64,000 nt of DNA from Desulfobaculum sp044987625 (GCF_044987625.1 NZ_JBJDSB010000001.1:1178001-1242000); one strand, 5' to 3'; shown: positions 41,247-53,908, numbered from the stretch's first letter. Made by a program: numbers and translations. The notes: generated from the letters alone by a model not told the origin.

Positions 41247-42542
41247 TTACCTGTCAGACCACAACACGCGCTTTCCCTTGACGGCAAGCCGGGCCAGAGG
41301 GTGCCCATGAAACGACAAGCCTGCCCACTTCCCAGACTGCGGCGCCGTCAGACTTTGGCCGGACAACAGCTGACGAATAACGTCAATGGACGACGCATCC
41401 ACAAACCGCTGCGATTCACCGGGAAGGAGCGCGCGCAGACGGGCGTCGGGCTTAAACTTTTTGCCCGCAAACTTGCCGACCGGAAACCCCTGCCAGCGCA
41501 TATCACGCGGGATGATGCGCAGCGCGTGCTCATGCAGAAAATAGGTGTTCTCCCCAAAACGGTAAACCTCGCCCGGCGGCAGTCCCGCAAGGTCTGCTCC
41601 GGCCTGCGCGCACAGATTGCGTTCCGCACGGGATAATGGACGGCCCGGAAAGTCGCCCTTGCCACCCTGCACAGGCGCGCCGTCGTCCCCATCGCCCTCG
41701 GGCTTTACAAACCGGGCGAGGAAGAATCCTTGTCCGCCCTCTTGCCCGCCGCCCACACGCAGCACACCCTCAAGGTGCGCCATGGTCGGCGCGTCCACCT
41801 GAAAGCCCGGAGGATGCGGCAGCGGGTCTAGGGTCAGCCCCAGCTCGCGGACGGCAAAATCGGCCTGCGTTTCATTTTCGCGCGCATTGGTGGTGCAGGT
41901 GGAATACATGAGCCGACCGCCGGGCTTCAACAGATCCACCGCGGTGCGCAACAATTCACGCTGCAGGCGCTCCAACGGTTCGGTTTTGTCCTCGCTCCAC
42001 ATCTGCATGACGTTGGGGTTCTTATTCACGGTACCCCAGCCCGAGCACGGCGGATCCAGCAGGATGGCGTCAAAGGAGCCGGGCGGAAGGGGGAGTTCCT
42101 CGCCGGGGAAGGAGCACGTGGCGGCGTTGACCGCGTTCATGCGGTGCAGGTTGCGGCGCAGGGTCTCAAGGCGTGAGCGGTTTGGCTCGTTGCCGATGAC
42201 GAAACCCTCCGGCCCCACAAGAAGCGATAAAAGACTTGTCTTTCCGCCCGGACTGGCGCACATATCCAGAATTGCCGATCCGGGGGCCGGATCCAGATAC
42301 AGTGGCGGCAACATACTGGATTTGTCCTGAATGTAGATGAGGCCAAAGGTGTTGGCGAGGCTGCCCCCAAGGGGCTGCGGCTCCTCGGTGAGGTGGTAGG
42401 CCACATCGGAAAACGGCTCCGGCGCAAACCGGTAGCCCTCGGCGTGCAGGAGATCCAGCGCAAGCTGACGGTCCTGCTGGGGACAGGCCAAGCGGAAGGT
42501 CCGTTTGGCGTCCGTGGTGGGAATGGTGGTTGATTCTGCCAT
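41247..42542 (-). CDS. RNA (cytosine-C5) methyltransferase, NOL1/NOP2/Sun family (RsmF-like)
   Basis: 431 residues. SAM-binding CASPGGKTS, the DPPCSGWGT motif with the first catalytic Cys and YSTCTTN with the second. The C-terminal third has a RsmF-like extension (FGENTYFLHEHALRI, FKPDARLRALL), so 16S rRNA C1407 is a plausible target. ATG at 42542 chosen by comparison with family length; the ribosome site is weak. Confidence 0.85.
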   Translation of the reverse strand: MAESTTIPTTDAKRTFRLACPQQDRQLALDLLHAEGYRFAPEPFSDVAYHLTEEPQPLGGSLANTFGLIYIQDKSSMLPPLYLDPAPGSAILDMCASPGGKTSLLSLLVGPEGFVIGNEPNRSRLETLRRNLHRMNAVNAATCSFPGEELPLPPGSFDAILLDPPCSGWGTVNKNPNVMQMWSEDKTEPLERLQRELLRTAVDLLKPGGRLMYSTCTTNARENETQADFAVRELGLTLDPLPHPPGFQVDAPTMAHLEGVLRVGGGQEGGQGFFLARFVKPEGDGDDGAPVQGGKGDFPGRPLSRAERNLCAQAGADLAGLPPGEVYRFGENTYFLHEHALRIIPRDMRWQGFPVGKFAGKKFKPDARLRALLPGESQRFVDASSIDVIRQLLSGQSLTAPQSGKWAGLSFHGHPLARLAVKGKRVLWSDR

Positions 42543-42824
42543 GGTGTGTGTTGTCGAGGGTTGATGTACGGCTTTCAAAGCCTCGGAACCTACGGACTGC
42601 GCGCCCAAAGCGCAAGCGCAAGGTGGGGACCACAGGGTGGTCCGTGCCCTTGTTCTGCATGGACAAAGTTAGATTTTGCGTCCTTACGCAGAAGGTGCTA
42701 CACAGGTCTTCCTTTCCGAACTGGAAATGAAGACCATACTGAACGACACCATCGTGCGGAGGCGGGGCCGGCTTGGCCCGCAGTCCGCGCTTTTGCAATC
42801 TTTTCTTTCAAGGAGCTGAAATTC

Positions 42825-44513
42825 ATGGGTTGTGTGCGTTATCTGGCGACCCTTCTCATGGCGGTAGCCATCCTCCTGCCCGGGCAGGCTATGGCTGCGG
42901 AACTGGCCAAGACCTTTGCGGTCCTTCCCTTCGCCATCAATGGTCCCGACAAGTACCAGTACCTGAGCCGTGGCATTCAGGACATGATGATTTCCCGCCT
43001 CAGCTGGGAAGACCATCTTGAACCCGTGAGCAAGGACGACGTCGCCGCCAAGGTGAACAGCGCTCCCGATTCCGACGCAGCCGCCGCCAAGGCCCTTGGC
43101 GCCCTTGATGCAGACTACCTCGTCTGGGGCAGTGTGACCATGGTTGGCGAGCAGTGCAGCGTGGACGTGCGCGTGTCCCACAACGACGGCGCCGCCTGGC
43201 CGCAGAGCGTGCAGACCGACATCGGCGGCCTGATTCCCGCCCTTGAAGGCATGGCCGGCGACATCAACGACCGCATCTTCAAGCGTCCGGCTCCCGCACC
43301 TCAGGCGGCCCAGCAGCAGCCTGTGAACCGCATGAATCCCGAGCTTATCTTCAACGAGCGCAAGGACGGACAGCAGTTCTACCTGAACCCGCAGTTCCGC
43401 TACTCCGGCGGTTCCGACACCCCCGGTCGCTGGAGAAGCCCACGCCTTGGCTTTACCGCTCAGGGCATGGTTGCCGGTGACCCCGACGGCGACGGCCAGA
43501 ACGAAATGCTGTTCATTAGCAAGAACACCCTGTCCGTGTACCGCTACGACCGCGGCCGTCTGCGCCTGTTGGCCGAGGTGACCCCCTCGCGCCGCATTGA
43601 GCTGCTGAACGTGAACCTCATCGATACCGATAGGGACGGCGTGCAGGAAATTGTGGTCTCCGGAGTGTACGAGCACGACCTCGACTCCGCCATGAGCCGC
43701 AACGGACGCAATACCCCCAATTCCTACATTTATCACTTCGACGGTCAGGCCCTGAAGCCTGTGGCCGAAGACCTGCCCTATTTCATGCACGTGGTGCGCA
43801 TGCCGCCCACGTTCTCCCCCGTGCTTATCGGCCAGAAGGCCGGCCGCCTGCGGACCTTTGACTCCCCCATCCACGAAATGGTGCGTATGGGCGGCGAGTT
43901 CCAGCTCGGCAAGCGCGTGGCCGTTCCTGAAAAGGCCAACGTCTTCAACATCGCCTACCTGCCCACCAAAGACGGCCACAAGCTGCTGCTGGTGAATAAG
44001 CAGGACCAGATTGAAGTCTACACGCCCACCAACGAACTGCAGTACACGTCTCTGGACCAGTTTGCCGGTTCGCAGTTGGGCTTTGAACTGCCGGATACCC
44101 TGAGCGGCCTCGGCACCGCCCGCGACCAGTACACCAACATGTACTACATCCCCCTGCGCCTCGTTCCCACCAACCTTGATGGCAACGAGAGCTGGGAGAT
44201 TCTGGTCAACAAGAACATCTCCGTGGCCGCGCAGTTCTTCGAGCGGTACCGCTTCTTCCCCAACGGCGAAATCCACTCCCTGTTCTGGGACGGTGTGGGC
44301 CTGAGCCTGTCGTGGAAGACGCGCCGCATCAAGGGCACCGTCTGCGACTACGGTCTGGCCGACATCAACAACGACGGCGTGCGCGATCTGTACGTCGCCC
44401 TGAACACCTACCCCGGCCACTCCGGCCTTGGCCAGCGTAAGGCCATGGTGATCAGCTACCCCCTCGACCAGACCAAGATGGACCCGGCCACCCCGGTGGA
44501 GCGCGAGCAGTAA
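42825..44513 (+). CDS. Secreted FG-GAP/VCBS-repeat protein
   Basis: 562 residues with a signal peptide (cleavage after QAMA, residue 24). The first ~150 residues (KTFAVLPFAI...YLSRGIQDMM) look like the nucleotide-free TolB/CsgG/FlgO-type N-domain of envelope proteins. The rest carries FG-GAP beta-propeller blades with Ca-binding loops DPDGDGQNE, DTDRDGVQE and DINNDGVRD. Probably periplasmic or surface; role unknown. ATG 42825 follows AAGGAG. Ends before a strong terminator. Confidence 0.8.
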   Translation: MGCVRYLATLLMAVAILLPGQAMAAELAKTFAVLPFAINGPDKYQYLSRGIQDMMISRLSWEDHLEPVSKDDVAAKVNSAPDSDAAAAKALGALDADYLVWGSVTMVGEQCSVDVRVSHNDGAAWPQSVQTDIGGLIPALEGMAGDINDRIFKRPAPAPQAAQQQPVNRMNPELIFNERKDGQQFYLNPQFRYSGGSDTPGRWRSPRLGFTAQGMVAGDPDGDGQNEMLFISKNTLSVYRYDRGRLRLLAEVTPSRRIELLNVNLIDTDRDGVQEIVVSGVYEHDLDSAMSRNGRNTPNSYIYHFDGQALKPVAEDLPYFMHVVRMPPTFSPVLIGQKAGRLRTFDSPIHEMVRMGGEFQLGKRVAVPEKANVFNIAYLPTKDGHKLLLVNKQDQIEVYTPTNELQYTSLDQFAGSQLGFELPDTLSGLGTARDQYTNMYYIPLRLVPTNLDGNESWEILVNKNISVAAQFFERYRFFPNGEIHSLFWDGVGLSLSWKTRRIKGTVCDYGLADINNDGVRDLYVALNTYPGHSGLGQRKAMVISYPLDQTKMDPATPVEREQ

Positions 44514-44539
44514 GCCGCCTCCCGCCATATGGCACCCAT

Positions 44540-44578
44540 CAGCCCCCGCAGCACATGCCGCGGGGGCTGTTTTTGTTT
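44540..44578 (+). terminator. Terminator of the FG-GAP gene
   Basis: CAGCCCCCGC / GCGGGGGCTG with a 10-base loop, then a T-run. Confidence 0.9.
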
Positions 44579-44682
44579 CCGGGGACGGCGCTGGGGAATA
44601 TTGGCCGGACGGTTTTCCTTAGCGTGCTGGGCGTGGTATAGTGGGCGGAAATATGTGTCATGCATAGCAGGGAGTGTGCCGC

Positions 44683-45717
44683 GTGCGCGTTGTGGTCCGG
44701 ATTGTTCTTGGCATTATGGTCTGTGTGGCGTTGTCGCCGCCAGCTTTGGCGGAGCCTCTCCGCCTGCGTTATGCCAATTCACCGCCGGCCTCTACGTTCC
44801 CGTGCATCCAGATGGAACGCTGGGCCGATGAGGTGGAGCGGCGCACCAAGGGCGCTGTAGAAATAGAAACCTACCCCGGAGCGACCCTTGCCGGGGCCGG
44901 GGACATGCAGCAGGCGGTGGCCGCAGGGAAGGCCGATATCGGGTGTATCTCCCTGCCCTTTGCCCAACAGAAGACGCCGGTATGTACCCTGTTTGAGGAG
45001 CCTCTCGGCTTTACCTCCGCCACGGTGGCCTGCGCGACGTTTTGGGATATGTTCCAGCGCTATGCCCCGCCCCAGTTCAAGAGCGTGAAGGTGCTCACGG
45101 TGTTCACCTCCGGTCCCAGTTGCCTGATGAGCAAGGTGCCGGTGCGGGGCCTTGGGGACTTTGAGGGCCTTGAGGTACGCGCCATCGGCAACGGCCTTGA
45201 TATTATCCGCCGCCTTGGCGGTGTGCCGGTTTCCCTGCCCATGTCCATGACTGGTGACGCCCTGCACAAGGGGACGGTCAAGGGCGTGCTGTCCTCGCTG
45301 GATGTGCTCATGGATATGAATTTTGCCGAGTATTGCCGGTATCAGGTGGCGCTGAACCTGCACGTGTATCCCTTTGTCGTGGTCATGAACCGCGCGGTGT
45401 GGGAAAGCCTGCCGCAGGCTGTGCAGCAGGTGATGGAAGACCTCTCGCGCGAGCATGCGGTGTGGACCGGGCAGTATGTGGACGCCCACACCCGCAAGGC
45501 CGTAAGCTGGGCGGTGAAGCGCCATAACGTGCAGTTTTTGCAGTGGCCGGAAGCCGACCTGCGCGATACACGTGTGAATTTGGACGTTGGCGTCACCCGG
45601 TGGATGAGCCGCGCCCGCGACGCCGGATACCCCGCCAGCCAAATGGTGCGCGATGTGGTCCGCTTCAAGGCCAAAAACCGCAAGCGCTATGGCGCGTACA
45701 TCCCCTCTTTTCCTTGA
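44683..45717 (+). CDS. TRAP transporter solute receptor, DctP family (orphan)
   Basis: 344 residues with a signal peptide (cleavage near ALA, residue 23). Typical DctP features: LRYANSPPASTFP, GDMQQAVAAGKADIG, VRGLGDFEGLEVRAIG with the carboxylate-binding Arg, and a C-terminal basic tail. It should bind an organic acid in the periplasm. No DctQ/DctM membrane genes are adjacent, so its transporter is elsewhere. Start is uncertain: GTG 44683 has AGGGAG at good spacing; GTG 44674 is the alternative. Confidence 0.85.
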   Translation: MRVVVRIVLGIMVCVALSPPALAEPLRLRYANSPPASTFPCIQMERWADEVERRTKGAVEIETYPGATLAGAGDMQQAVAAGKADIGCISLPFAQQKTPVCTLFEEPLGFTSATVACATFWDMFQRYAPPQFKSVKVLTVFTSGPSCLMSKVPVRGLGDFEGLEVRAIGNGLDIIRRLGGVPVSLPMSMTGDALHKGTVKGVLSSLDVLMDMNFAEYCRYQVALNLHVYPFVVVMNRAVWESLPQAVQQVMEDLSREHAVWTGQYVDAHTRKAVSWAVKRHNVQFLQWPEADLRDTRVNLDVGVTRWMSRARDAGYPASQMVRDVVRFKAKNRKRYGAYIPSFP

Positions 45718-45742
45718 GGCGCAGTTGCGCTAAGACCGCCCC

Positions 45743-46639
45743 ATGCCACCCGTACAGCATTTTGACGTGTCCGACGCCGAATCCGGGCAAAAGCTCCTGC
45801 AGTTTCTCCAGCGCCGGTTGGGGAATGTGCCCCGCTCCCTGCTTATGCGCCTTGTGCGCAAGGGGCAGGTGCGCGTTGATGGGGGCCGCAAAAAGCCCTT
45901 TGACCGCGTGAGCGCCGGGCAGGTGGTGCGCGTGCCGCCCATCCGTCTTGATGACGTTCCCGCCCCTTCCGCCGACGGGCCGGCACTGCCCGTGGCCTAC
46001 GAAGAGGACGGCGTCGTGGTCATTGTCAAACCCGCCGGCCTTCCGGTGCAGCCCGGCACCGGACATGCCGACGCCGTGACCGAGCGCCTCAAGGCGCAGT
46101 ATGCCGGCGCGGCGTTTACCCCCACACCCGCCCACCGTCTCGACCGTGATACCTCGGGCCTGCTGGCCTGCGGCGCAACGTATGCGGCTCTGAGGCACCT
46201 TCAGGAGGCCTTTCAGAACCATACACTGGGGAAATACTATTTGTGCTGGACCGAGGGCGCATGCGAGGCGGGAACGCGCCTGACCATGCGCGACACCATG
46301 GAGCGCAGCGGCGCGCCCGGACGCGAGAAGGTGCGCACCGGATCGGGCAAGGACGCCCACGCCCGCGCCTTGTCGCTGTACACCGATGGCGCGGTGACGC
46401 TGTTTTGCGTGCGGCTGTTCACAGGACGCATGCACCAGATTCGCGTGCAGCTTGCCGGGCGCGGCTATCCCCTTGTGGGGGACGGCAAATACGGGACACC
46501 TCGGGGCAACCAGCGCATGCTGCTGCATGCCTGGGCCTTGGCGTGGGATGACACGTTCGTGCGCCGCGACCCGGACTGGGCCGGACGCTTCGCCGTTGGC
46601 GGCCATGTGCCGGATGATGTACGCGAGCTTGATATGTAG
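45743..46639 (+). CDS. RluA-family 23S rRNA pseudouridine synthase
   Basis: 298 residues. N-terminal S4 RNA-binding domain (about residues 12-75, SLLMRLVRKGQVRVDG). The synthase domain has the catalytic HRLDRDTSGLL and LFTGRMHQIRVQLAGRGYP. Closest in layout to RluC. It starts 25 bp after the TRAP receptor gene and could be co-transcribed. The exact target uridines cannot be told from sequence alone. Confidence 0.92.
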   Translation: MPPVQHFDVSDAESGQKLLQFLQRRLGNVPRSLLMRLVRKGQVRVDGGRKKPFDRVSAGQVVRVPPIRLDDVPAPSADGPALPVAYEEDGVVVIVKPAGLPVQPGTGHADAVTERLKAQYAGAAFTPTPAHRLDRDTSGLLACGATYAALRHLQEAFQNHTLGKYYLCWTEGACEAGTRLTMRDTMERSGAPGREKVRTGSGKDAHARALSLYTDGAVTLFCVRLFTGRMHQIRVQLAGRGYPLVGDGKYGTPRGNQRMLLHAWALAWDDTFVRRDPDWAGRFAVGGHVPDDVRELDM

Positions 46640-46709
46640 GGGACCATGCAGGAGCGAAAAGGGGAACCTTTCGCGGGCGATGGCGCGTGACGGCTTGGCC
46701 GGGCGCGCC

Positions 46710-47453
46710 TTATTTTTTGCCAAGGCCGCTGGCGCGGTCAAAGTGGCCGCTGACGGCAGCGGTGAAGGTGACGGGCAGATCCTCCGGCACGGGGCGGCCG
46801 GTGTTGGCGGGATGGGCGTGCAGGCGCAGCCCGCCGCCCTCCTCCACGCGCACGCGAAAGTTCGTCCAGCCTTCGCGCGTCAGGCGGTCCTCCAGCTCGC
46901 CAAGGCGGGCCAGAAGCGCTGGCGTTGGCCGCACGCCATAGGGAAACCGCGTGAGCAGGCAGGGCCGCGCGGGCTGGTCCGGGCGTGGCAGACTCAGGGC
47001 GCGTGCCAGCGTATGGATGTCGTCCTTGGTGATGCCCGCCTCGGCAAAGGGACTGCGCACACCCAGTTCGGCAAGGGCGCGCAGACCCGGGCGGTACTCG
47101 CCGTGGTCGCTGGCGTTTGTGCCGTCAAGAAGCGTCGTGTTTTGGGCGGCGCGGCGCGCGGCGGTAAAAAGGTGGTGCTTGCAGTGATAGCAGCGCTGTG
47201 GGCTATTCTCCGCGACGCCAGAGACGCTGAGTGGGTCCACGGTGATAATCTGAAACGGCAGCCCAAGGTCCTCCAGCCACGCGCGGGCGGCGGCGGATTC
47301 ATCGGGCGTCAGATGGGGGCCGGAGATATGCAGGCAGGTCATGGCCGCGCCAAGGCGCTTGGCCACATGGGAGAGCAGGCGGCTGTCCAGCCCCCCGGAC
47401 ACTGCGATGGTGCCCGGGGCGGCCGAACGGATATGCGTCAGGAGCGCCTGCAT
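46710..47453 (-). CDS. LarE-like PP-loop sulfur transferase
   Basis: 247 residues. PP-loop ATP motif SGGLDS, then CYHCKHHLF and DGTNASDHGEYRPG, and PCLLTRFPYG, all features of LarE-type sacrificial sulfur transferases that donate sulfur for the nickel pincer cofactor. No larB or larC nearby, so the acceptor may differ. The ATG at 47453 is chosen by family length; the frame overlaps the DUF39 stop upstream. Adjacent to the DUF39 gene, which also belongs to sulfur metabolism. Confidence 0.8.
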   Translation of the reverse strand: MQALLTHIRSAAPGTIAVSGGLDSRLLSHVAKRLGAAMTCLHISGPHLTPDESAAARAWLEDLGLPFQIITVDPLSVSGVAENSPQRCYHCKHHLFTAARRAAQNTTLLDGTNASDHGEYRPGLRALAELGVRSPFAEAGITKDDIHTLARALSLPRPDQPARPCLLTRFPYGVRPTPALLARLGELEDRLTREGWTNFRVRVEEGGGLRLHAHPANTGRPVPEDLPVTFTAAVSGHFDRASGLGKK

Positions 47454-47482
47454 TGTGAGGCGCAGGCGCTCCGGAACGTCGT

Positions 47483-48658
47483 CTAGGAGGAGGGAATCTC
47501 TTCCTGCGCTTCGGTGAGCTGGAATGTTCCGTCTTCGATCCATTTTTTGAGCTCATTCGCCACTTCAAGGGAGCGGCTGTAGCTTGTCAGGGGGACGGTC
47601 TGCACGGTTTTGCCGTTAAGTTCAATCTCGCCGCTGACCAGTTCCGAGAACTTGGCGTGCTTGAGAATGCGCGGCAGGCCATTGGGGTAGTCGTACCCGT
47701 AGTCCCTGATGGGCATATCGATATCGTCGTCACTGACGCCGGTGAACCATGCCATGTCCTCGTTGAGGATGGGAATGGGAATACCAACGCCAAGGGCCAG
47801 CGAGCAGCCGTAGCCGGTGATGGAAACGCCGCGCACGTAGCGGGCGTCCATGCTCTTGAGGTCGCCCTTGAGCATGAGGGTTCCGGCCCCGGTCATGGGG
47901 ATGCCGCGTTCGTTGCGCTTGGGCGCGGCGTCGTGCTGGGTGCCCGCGCCAAGAACATAGCCCACGCCGCCGCCGATGAAGATGCGCGTGCCAAGGCCGA
48001 TGGTCTTCAGGTACGGGTCGTTGAACAGCGGGCTGAGCTGGCCTGCGGTGGCAAAGTTGGCGTTGCGCCCGCCCGGCTTGAGCGGCCCCATGTAGGTGTA
48101 GATGAGGCGGCTGGTCAGGTTCACGGCGCAGTTGTAGTTCTGGTAGCAGTTGCGCGGGTTGAGCAGCTCGGCAAAGGGCAGATCCGCCAGCGTGATGTTT
48201 TTGTCCAGCTCGCGGCGGGGGTAGCAGTCCGTGCCGTAGGCGGTGGCGCGCAGGTGCACGGCCTTGCCGCGGACAAGGTCTTCAATGACGTGGCCGCCGC
48301 CGTACTTGAACTGGCCGGGGTAGACCTTGTTCAGCGGGTCGTCCTCGGTTGGCTCGGTGGCGCCGAGGTAGGAATCCACCGCCGCCAGCCCGCCGTAGCA
48401 GGGCACGTCGTTCAGCCAGACGTTGGACGTGCGCATGGTGGGCGGATTTTTCTGACCGATATTAAACAGCAGACCACTGGAACACATGGGCGAGAAGGTG
48501 CCGGTGGTCACGACGTCCACTTCTTTGGCCGCGGCGACTTTCCCCTTCTTGCGCACCACGTCCACCATCTCCTCTGCATTGAGGACGACGGCCTTGCCTT
48601 TGCGAATCTTTTCGTTGATTTCCTTAAGCGTCTTGTTCACTTCATGAGAGTGACTCAT
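47483..48658 (-). CDS. DUF39 homocysteine biosynthesis protein
   Basis: 391 residues. MSHSHEVNKTLKEINEKIRKGKA start, TTGTFSPMCSSG with a conserved Cys, GGRNANFATAGQLSPL and GGGVGYVLGAGTQHD are typical of DUF39. In Desulfovibrio and methanogens this family is needed to make homocysteine from aspartate semialdehyde and sulfide, usually with a ferredoxin/NIL partner, which is absent here. A much longer open frame upstream on this strand is only the shadow of dnaA. AGGAG site before ATG 48658. Confidence 0.92.
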   Translation of the reverse strand: MSHSHEVNKTLKEINEKIRKGKAVVLNAEEMVDVVRKKGKVAAAKEVDVVTTGTFSPMCSSGLLFNIGQKNPPTMRTSNVWLNDVPCYGGLAAVDSYLGATEPTEDDPLNKVYPGQFKYGGGHVIEDLVRGKAVHLRATAYGTDCYPRRELDKNITLADLPFAELLNPRNCYQNYNCAVNLTSRLIYTYMGPLKPGGRNANFATAGQLSPLFNDPYLKTIGLGTRIFIGGGVGYVLGAGTQHDAAPKRNERGIPMTGAGTLMLKGDLKSMDARYVRGVSITGYGCSLALGVGIPIPILNEDMAWFTGVSDDDIDMPIRDYGYDYPNGLPRILKHAKFSELVSGEIELNGKTVQTVPLTSYSRSLEVANELKKWIEDGTFQLTEAQEEIPSS

Positions 48659-48776
48659 TGGGCTTCTCCTATGCTGAAAAATCACGTAAGCGGCAATCGT
48701 GGCCGATTCTGAAATGGAAGGCAATGCAAATTTGCGTGCAAAAGCGCGGGAAGCCGCTTGGATACTAGGTTTTTCC

Positions 48777-48805
48777 TTGGCTTTGGCGGTGTTTTGCGGT
48801 ATAAC
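48777..48805 (+). promoter_or_regulatory. Candidate dnaA promoter
   Basis: TTGGCT, 17 bp, TATAAC, about 110 bp upstream of the dnaA ATG. The 255-bp gap has only one weak DnaA-box-like word, so it is not an obvious origin. Confidence 0.4.
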
Positions 48806-48913
48806 GGCCCATACTTTTTCGAAGCAGCGAACACGTCCGCAACACACCGATTTTTCTCTCTTTTTTAACACACTTTGTTGTGGACTTTTTTCCCTCGCAA
48901 AGACCGGACACCA

Positions 48914-50233
48914 ATGGATTCCGAATTGAAGAACATTTTGCGCGATCATCTGCTGAAAAACCACTCCGCGGATGAGCTCCGGCGCTGGTACGACCCCTTG
49001 CGACTCACGATGAACAGCGAGCAGACAGAGCTGTCCGTGGTCTTTCCCCACGCCTTTTTTTCGCAGTGGTTCGCAGGGAGTCATCAGGAGCGTTTTGAGC
49101 AGGAACTGCATGCGTTCTTTGCCGCGCCCGTGCGTCTGCGCTACGGGACCAACGGCAGTTCGGCCAAGGCGGCGCAGACCCCTGCCGCCGGCGAGGACGA
49201 CGTGCGCACGCTGGATTATCCCTTCGGGCGTGAATTCGCGTTTTCCAGCTTTGTGCAGAACAACAAAAACGCCTTCCCCATCATCTCCGCGCGTGAGGTG
49301 GCCAAGCAGACGGACCCAACGTTTAATCCGTTCATCGTCTGCGGCCCCAGCGGCTCGGGCAAGACGCACCTGCTCAAGGCCATGGCCAACGAGCTGGCCC
49401 GCAATCATGGGCGCGAAAACGTCTTCTTCGGCTCCGTCGAGGATCTGCTCCACCTCTACGAAGGCGAGTGCGGCGGCGACGCCATGAAGGCCCGGGCGCA
49501 GGTGTGCGGCTATACCTTTCTGCTGGTGGACGACCTGCATCTCCTCAAGGGGCACAGGGACTTCCAGAGCGAGATTCTGACCCTGTTCGACAGCTTCTAC
49601 GACGCCCGCAAGCAGATGGTCTTTGGATGTCTTGGCAACCTGCCCTCCTACGATTTCCTTGACCCCAAGCTTAAGTCGCGGCTGGAGTGGGGGCTTATCG
49701 TCACGCTGGCGGAGCCGGACCTTGAAGTGCGCATTGCCTGCGTGGAGCGCTTTTGTCGTCAGAAACAGCTTGGCCTGTCGCGCGAGCGGCAGCTTACCGT
49801 GGCGCAGCGCTTCACGGACCTGCGGTTTTTGCAGGGCGTGCTCCTGAAGTTGTACGCGTACAAGGAATTCGTCAGCACGGAGTTTTCGGACAGTGATTTT
49901 GACCGCATCATCGCCCAGTCGGACGATGGCGCACGCGGGGATGTGGACCCGCAAACCATTCTTGACGTGGTGGCGGCCTTTTACGGCCTGAGCCTTGGCG
50001 ACCTGAAGGGCGCAAGGCGGCACCACAATATCGTGCGGGCGCGGCAGGTGGCCATGTACCTGAGCCGCGACATCCTGCAGACCTCCTACCCCGCCCTTGG
50101 GCGGCAATTTGGAGGGCGCGACCATTCCACGGCGCTGTACGCCGTGAAGAAGGTGCGCACCCTCATGGCCGAAGACGTGCACTTCAAGGACCAGGTCGAG
50201 ACGCTGCGAAAGCGCTGTCTCGCAGACGACTAA
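48914..50233 (+). CDS. dnaA: Chromosomal replication initiator DnaA
   Basis: 439 residues. AAA+ domain with Walker A GPSGSGKTHL and Walker B LLVDDLHLL; C-terminal DNA-binding domain with the signature GRDHSTALYAVKKV, which contacts DnaA boxes. Domain II is short. ATG 48914 is in the context of the conserved MDSELKNIL start. First gene of dnaA-dnaN-gyrB-gyrA, the usual arrangement beside an origin of replication. Confidence 0.95.
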   Translation: MDSELKNILRDHLLKNHSADELRRWYDPLRLTMNSEQTELSVVFPHAFFSQWFAGSHQERFEQELHAFFAAPVRLRYGTNGSSAKAAQTPAAGEDDVRTLDYPFGREFAFSSFVQNNKNAFPIISAREVAKQTDPTFNPFIVCGPSGSGKTHLLKAMANELARNHGRENVFFGSVEDLLHLYEGECGGDAMKARAQVCGYTFLLVDDLHLLKGHRDFQSEILTLFDSFYDARKQMVFGCLGNLPSYDFLDPKLKSRLEWGLIVTLAEPDLEVRIACVERFCRQKQLGLSRERQLTVAQRFTDLRFLQGVLLKLYAYKEFVSTEFSDSDFDRIIAQSDDGARGDVDPQTILDVVAAFYGLSLGDLKGARRHHNIVRARQVAMYLSRDILQTSYPALGRQFGGRDHSTALYAVKKVRTLMAEDVHFKDQVETLRKRCLADD

Positions 50234-50351
50234 CGGTCGTGGTCATGCACAATATACCAGCCCGACAGCGGGCCGGATGGAAGATTACGAGTGGCTGCCG
50301 CACAGTTTGCGGCCGCGATATTTGTTTCAGTTTTCACGCAAGGAGAAGACG

Positions 50352-51508
50352 ATGTTTCTGAAGGTGTTCCGGGATGACATCATCGAAGGCCTGCAGAAGT
50401 CGGCAAGCATCATTCCCGCCAAGACCGGCGCGGCATTTTTGAGAACCATTTGGCTGAAGGTGGACGGCGGCGCCCTGCGCATTATGTCCACGGACTCCAA
50501 TTTGGAATTTTGCGGCACCTATACGGCTGAAATCATTGAGGAAGGCCTTGTGGGCGTGCAGGGACGGTCCTTTTACGACCTCATCCGCAAGCTGCCTCCG
50601 GGGCAGATTACCCTCAAGGCGGACGACGAGGGCCAGCACCTTTCCATCCAGCAGGGAAGCCGCAAATACAAGCTGCCCACCAACGAGAAGAGCTGGTTCC
50701 AGAACTTTTCGGAATTCCCCGAGGAGAACTCCGTGTTCTGGGCCGGGGATTTTCTGCAGGAACTCATCGACAAGACCGCCTACTGCATCAGCGATGAAGA
50801 CACCATGGAAGCCATCGCCTGCCTGAGCCTGATGCCCGACAAGACCACGCAGCACATTGAGTCCTGCGGTCTGAACGGCCACCAGTTCGCCATGTTGCGC
50901 TTTCTGCACGACGACCTGCGCGACATGCTCCCCGACGGCGGCGTGCTCATCCAGAAAAAGTACTTGGTGGAACTGAAAAAGTGGCTCTCCGGCGACGAGA
51001 TTGAGCTGAACATCGACAATAAGCGTCTCTTCTTCCGCACCGCGGACAAGAAGGAGACCTTCAGCCTGCCGCTGTCCTTCTATCAGTATCCGGATTACCA
51101 CACCTTCCTCGACAAAATCGCCGAGGACGGCGTGTCTGAGATGACGGCGGACCGTCTGGAACTCATTGATGCCCTTGAGCGCATCATCATTTTCAATACC
51201 GAGAACAACCGCTGCGCGTATTTTCAGCTCGGCGGCGAACTTGTGATTTACAGTCAGGGGCAGGACGTCGGTACCGCGTCCGAATCCCTCGACGTCGACT
51301 TCACGGGCGACCTGAAAAAAATTGCGTTCCCCACGCGCAACCTTATCGAAATCCTCAATCATTTCTCCTCGGATAAGGTGAACTTCAAGCTGACCGGCGC
51401 GGAAGGGCCTTGCGGCGTCTGCGGCGAGGACGATCCCGAATATCAGGTCATCATCATGCCCATGAAGATCGTGGAAGAAACGTATTACAGCGAGGAAGGC
51501 ACCGAATA

Positions 51509-51509
<1 letters not shown>
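50352..51509 (+). CDS. dnaN: DNA polymerase III beta sliding clamp
   Basis: 385 residues, three clamp domains. ALRIMSTDSNLEF in domain 1 and the C-terminal YQVIIMPMKI with the conserved clamp end. ATG 50352 follows AAGGAG; an upstream in-frame ATG at 50277 is not supported. The C terminus runs beyond the usual PMRI motif by a short acidic tail. The stop overlaps the gyrB ATG. Confidence 0.95.

Positions 51510-53908
<2,399 letters not shown>

Noticed and set aside
48659..48913. Origin of replication directly upstream of dnaA
   Set aside because: Only one poor DnaA-box-like word and no repeat or marked AT-rich block; the 57.3-58.1 kb gap is a better but unproven candidate.
48659..50182. Upstream extension of the DUF39 frame to 899 codons
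   Set aside because: The extra part is antisense to dnaA and non-coding in character; the DUF39 ATG at 48658 has a good ribosome site.
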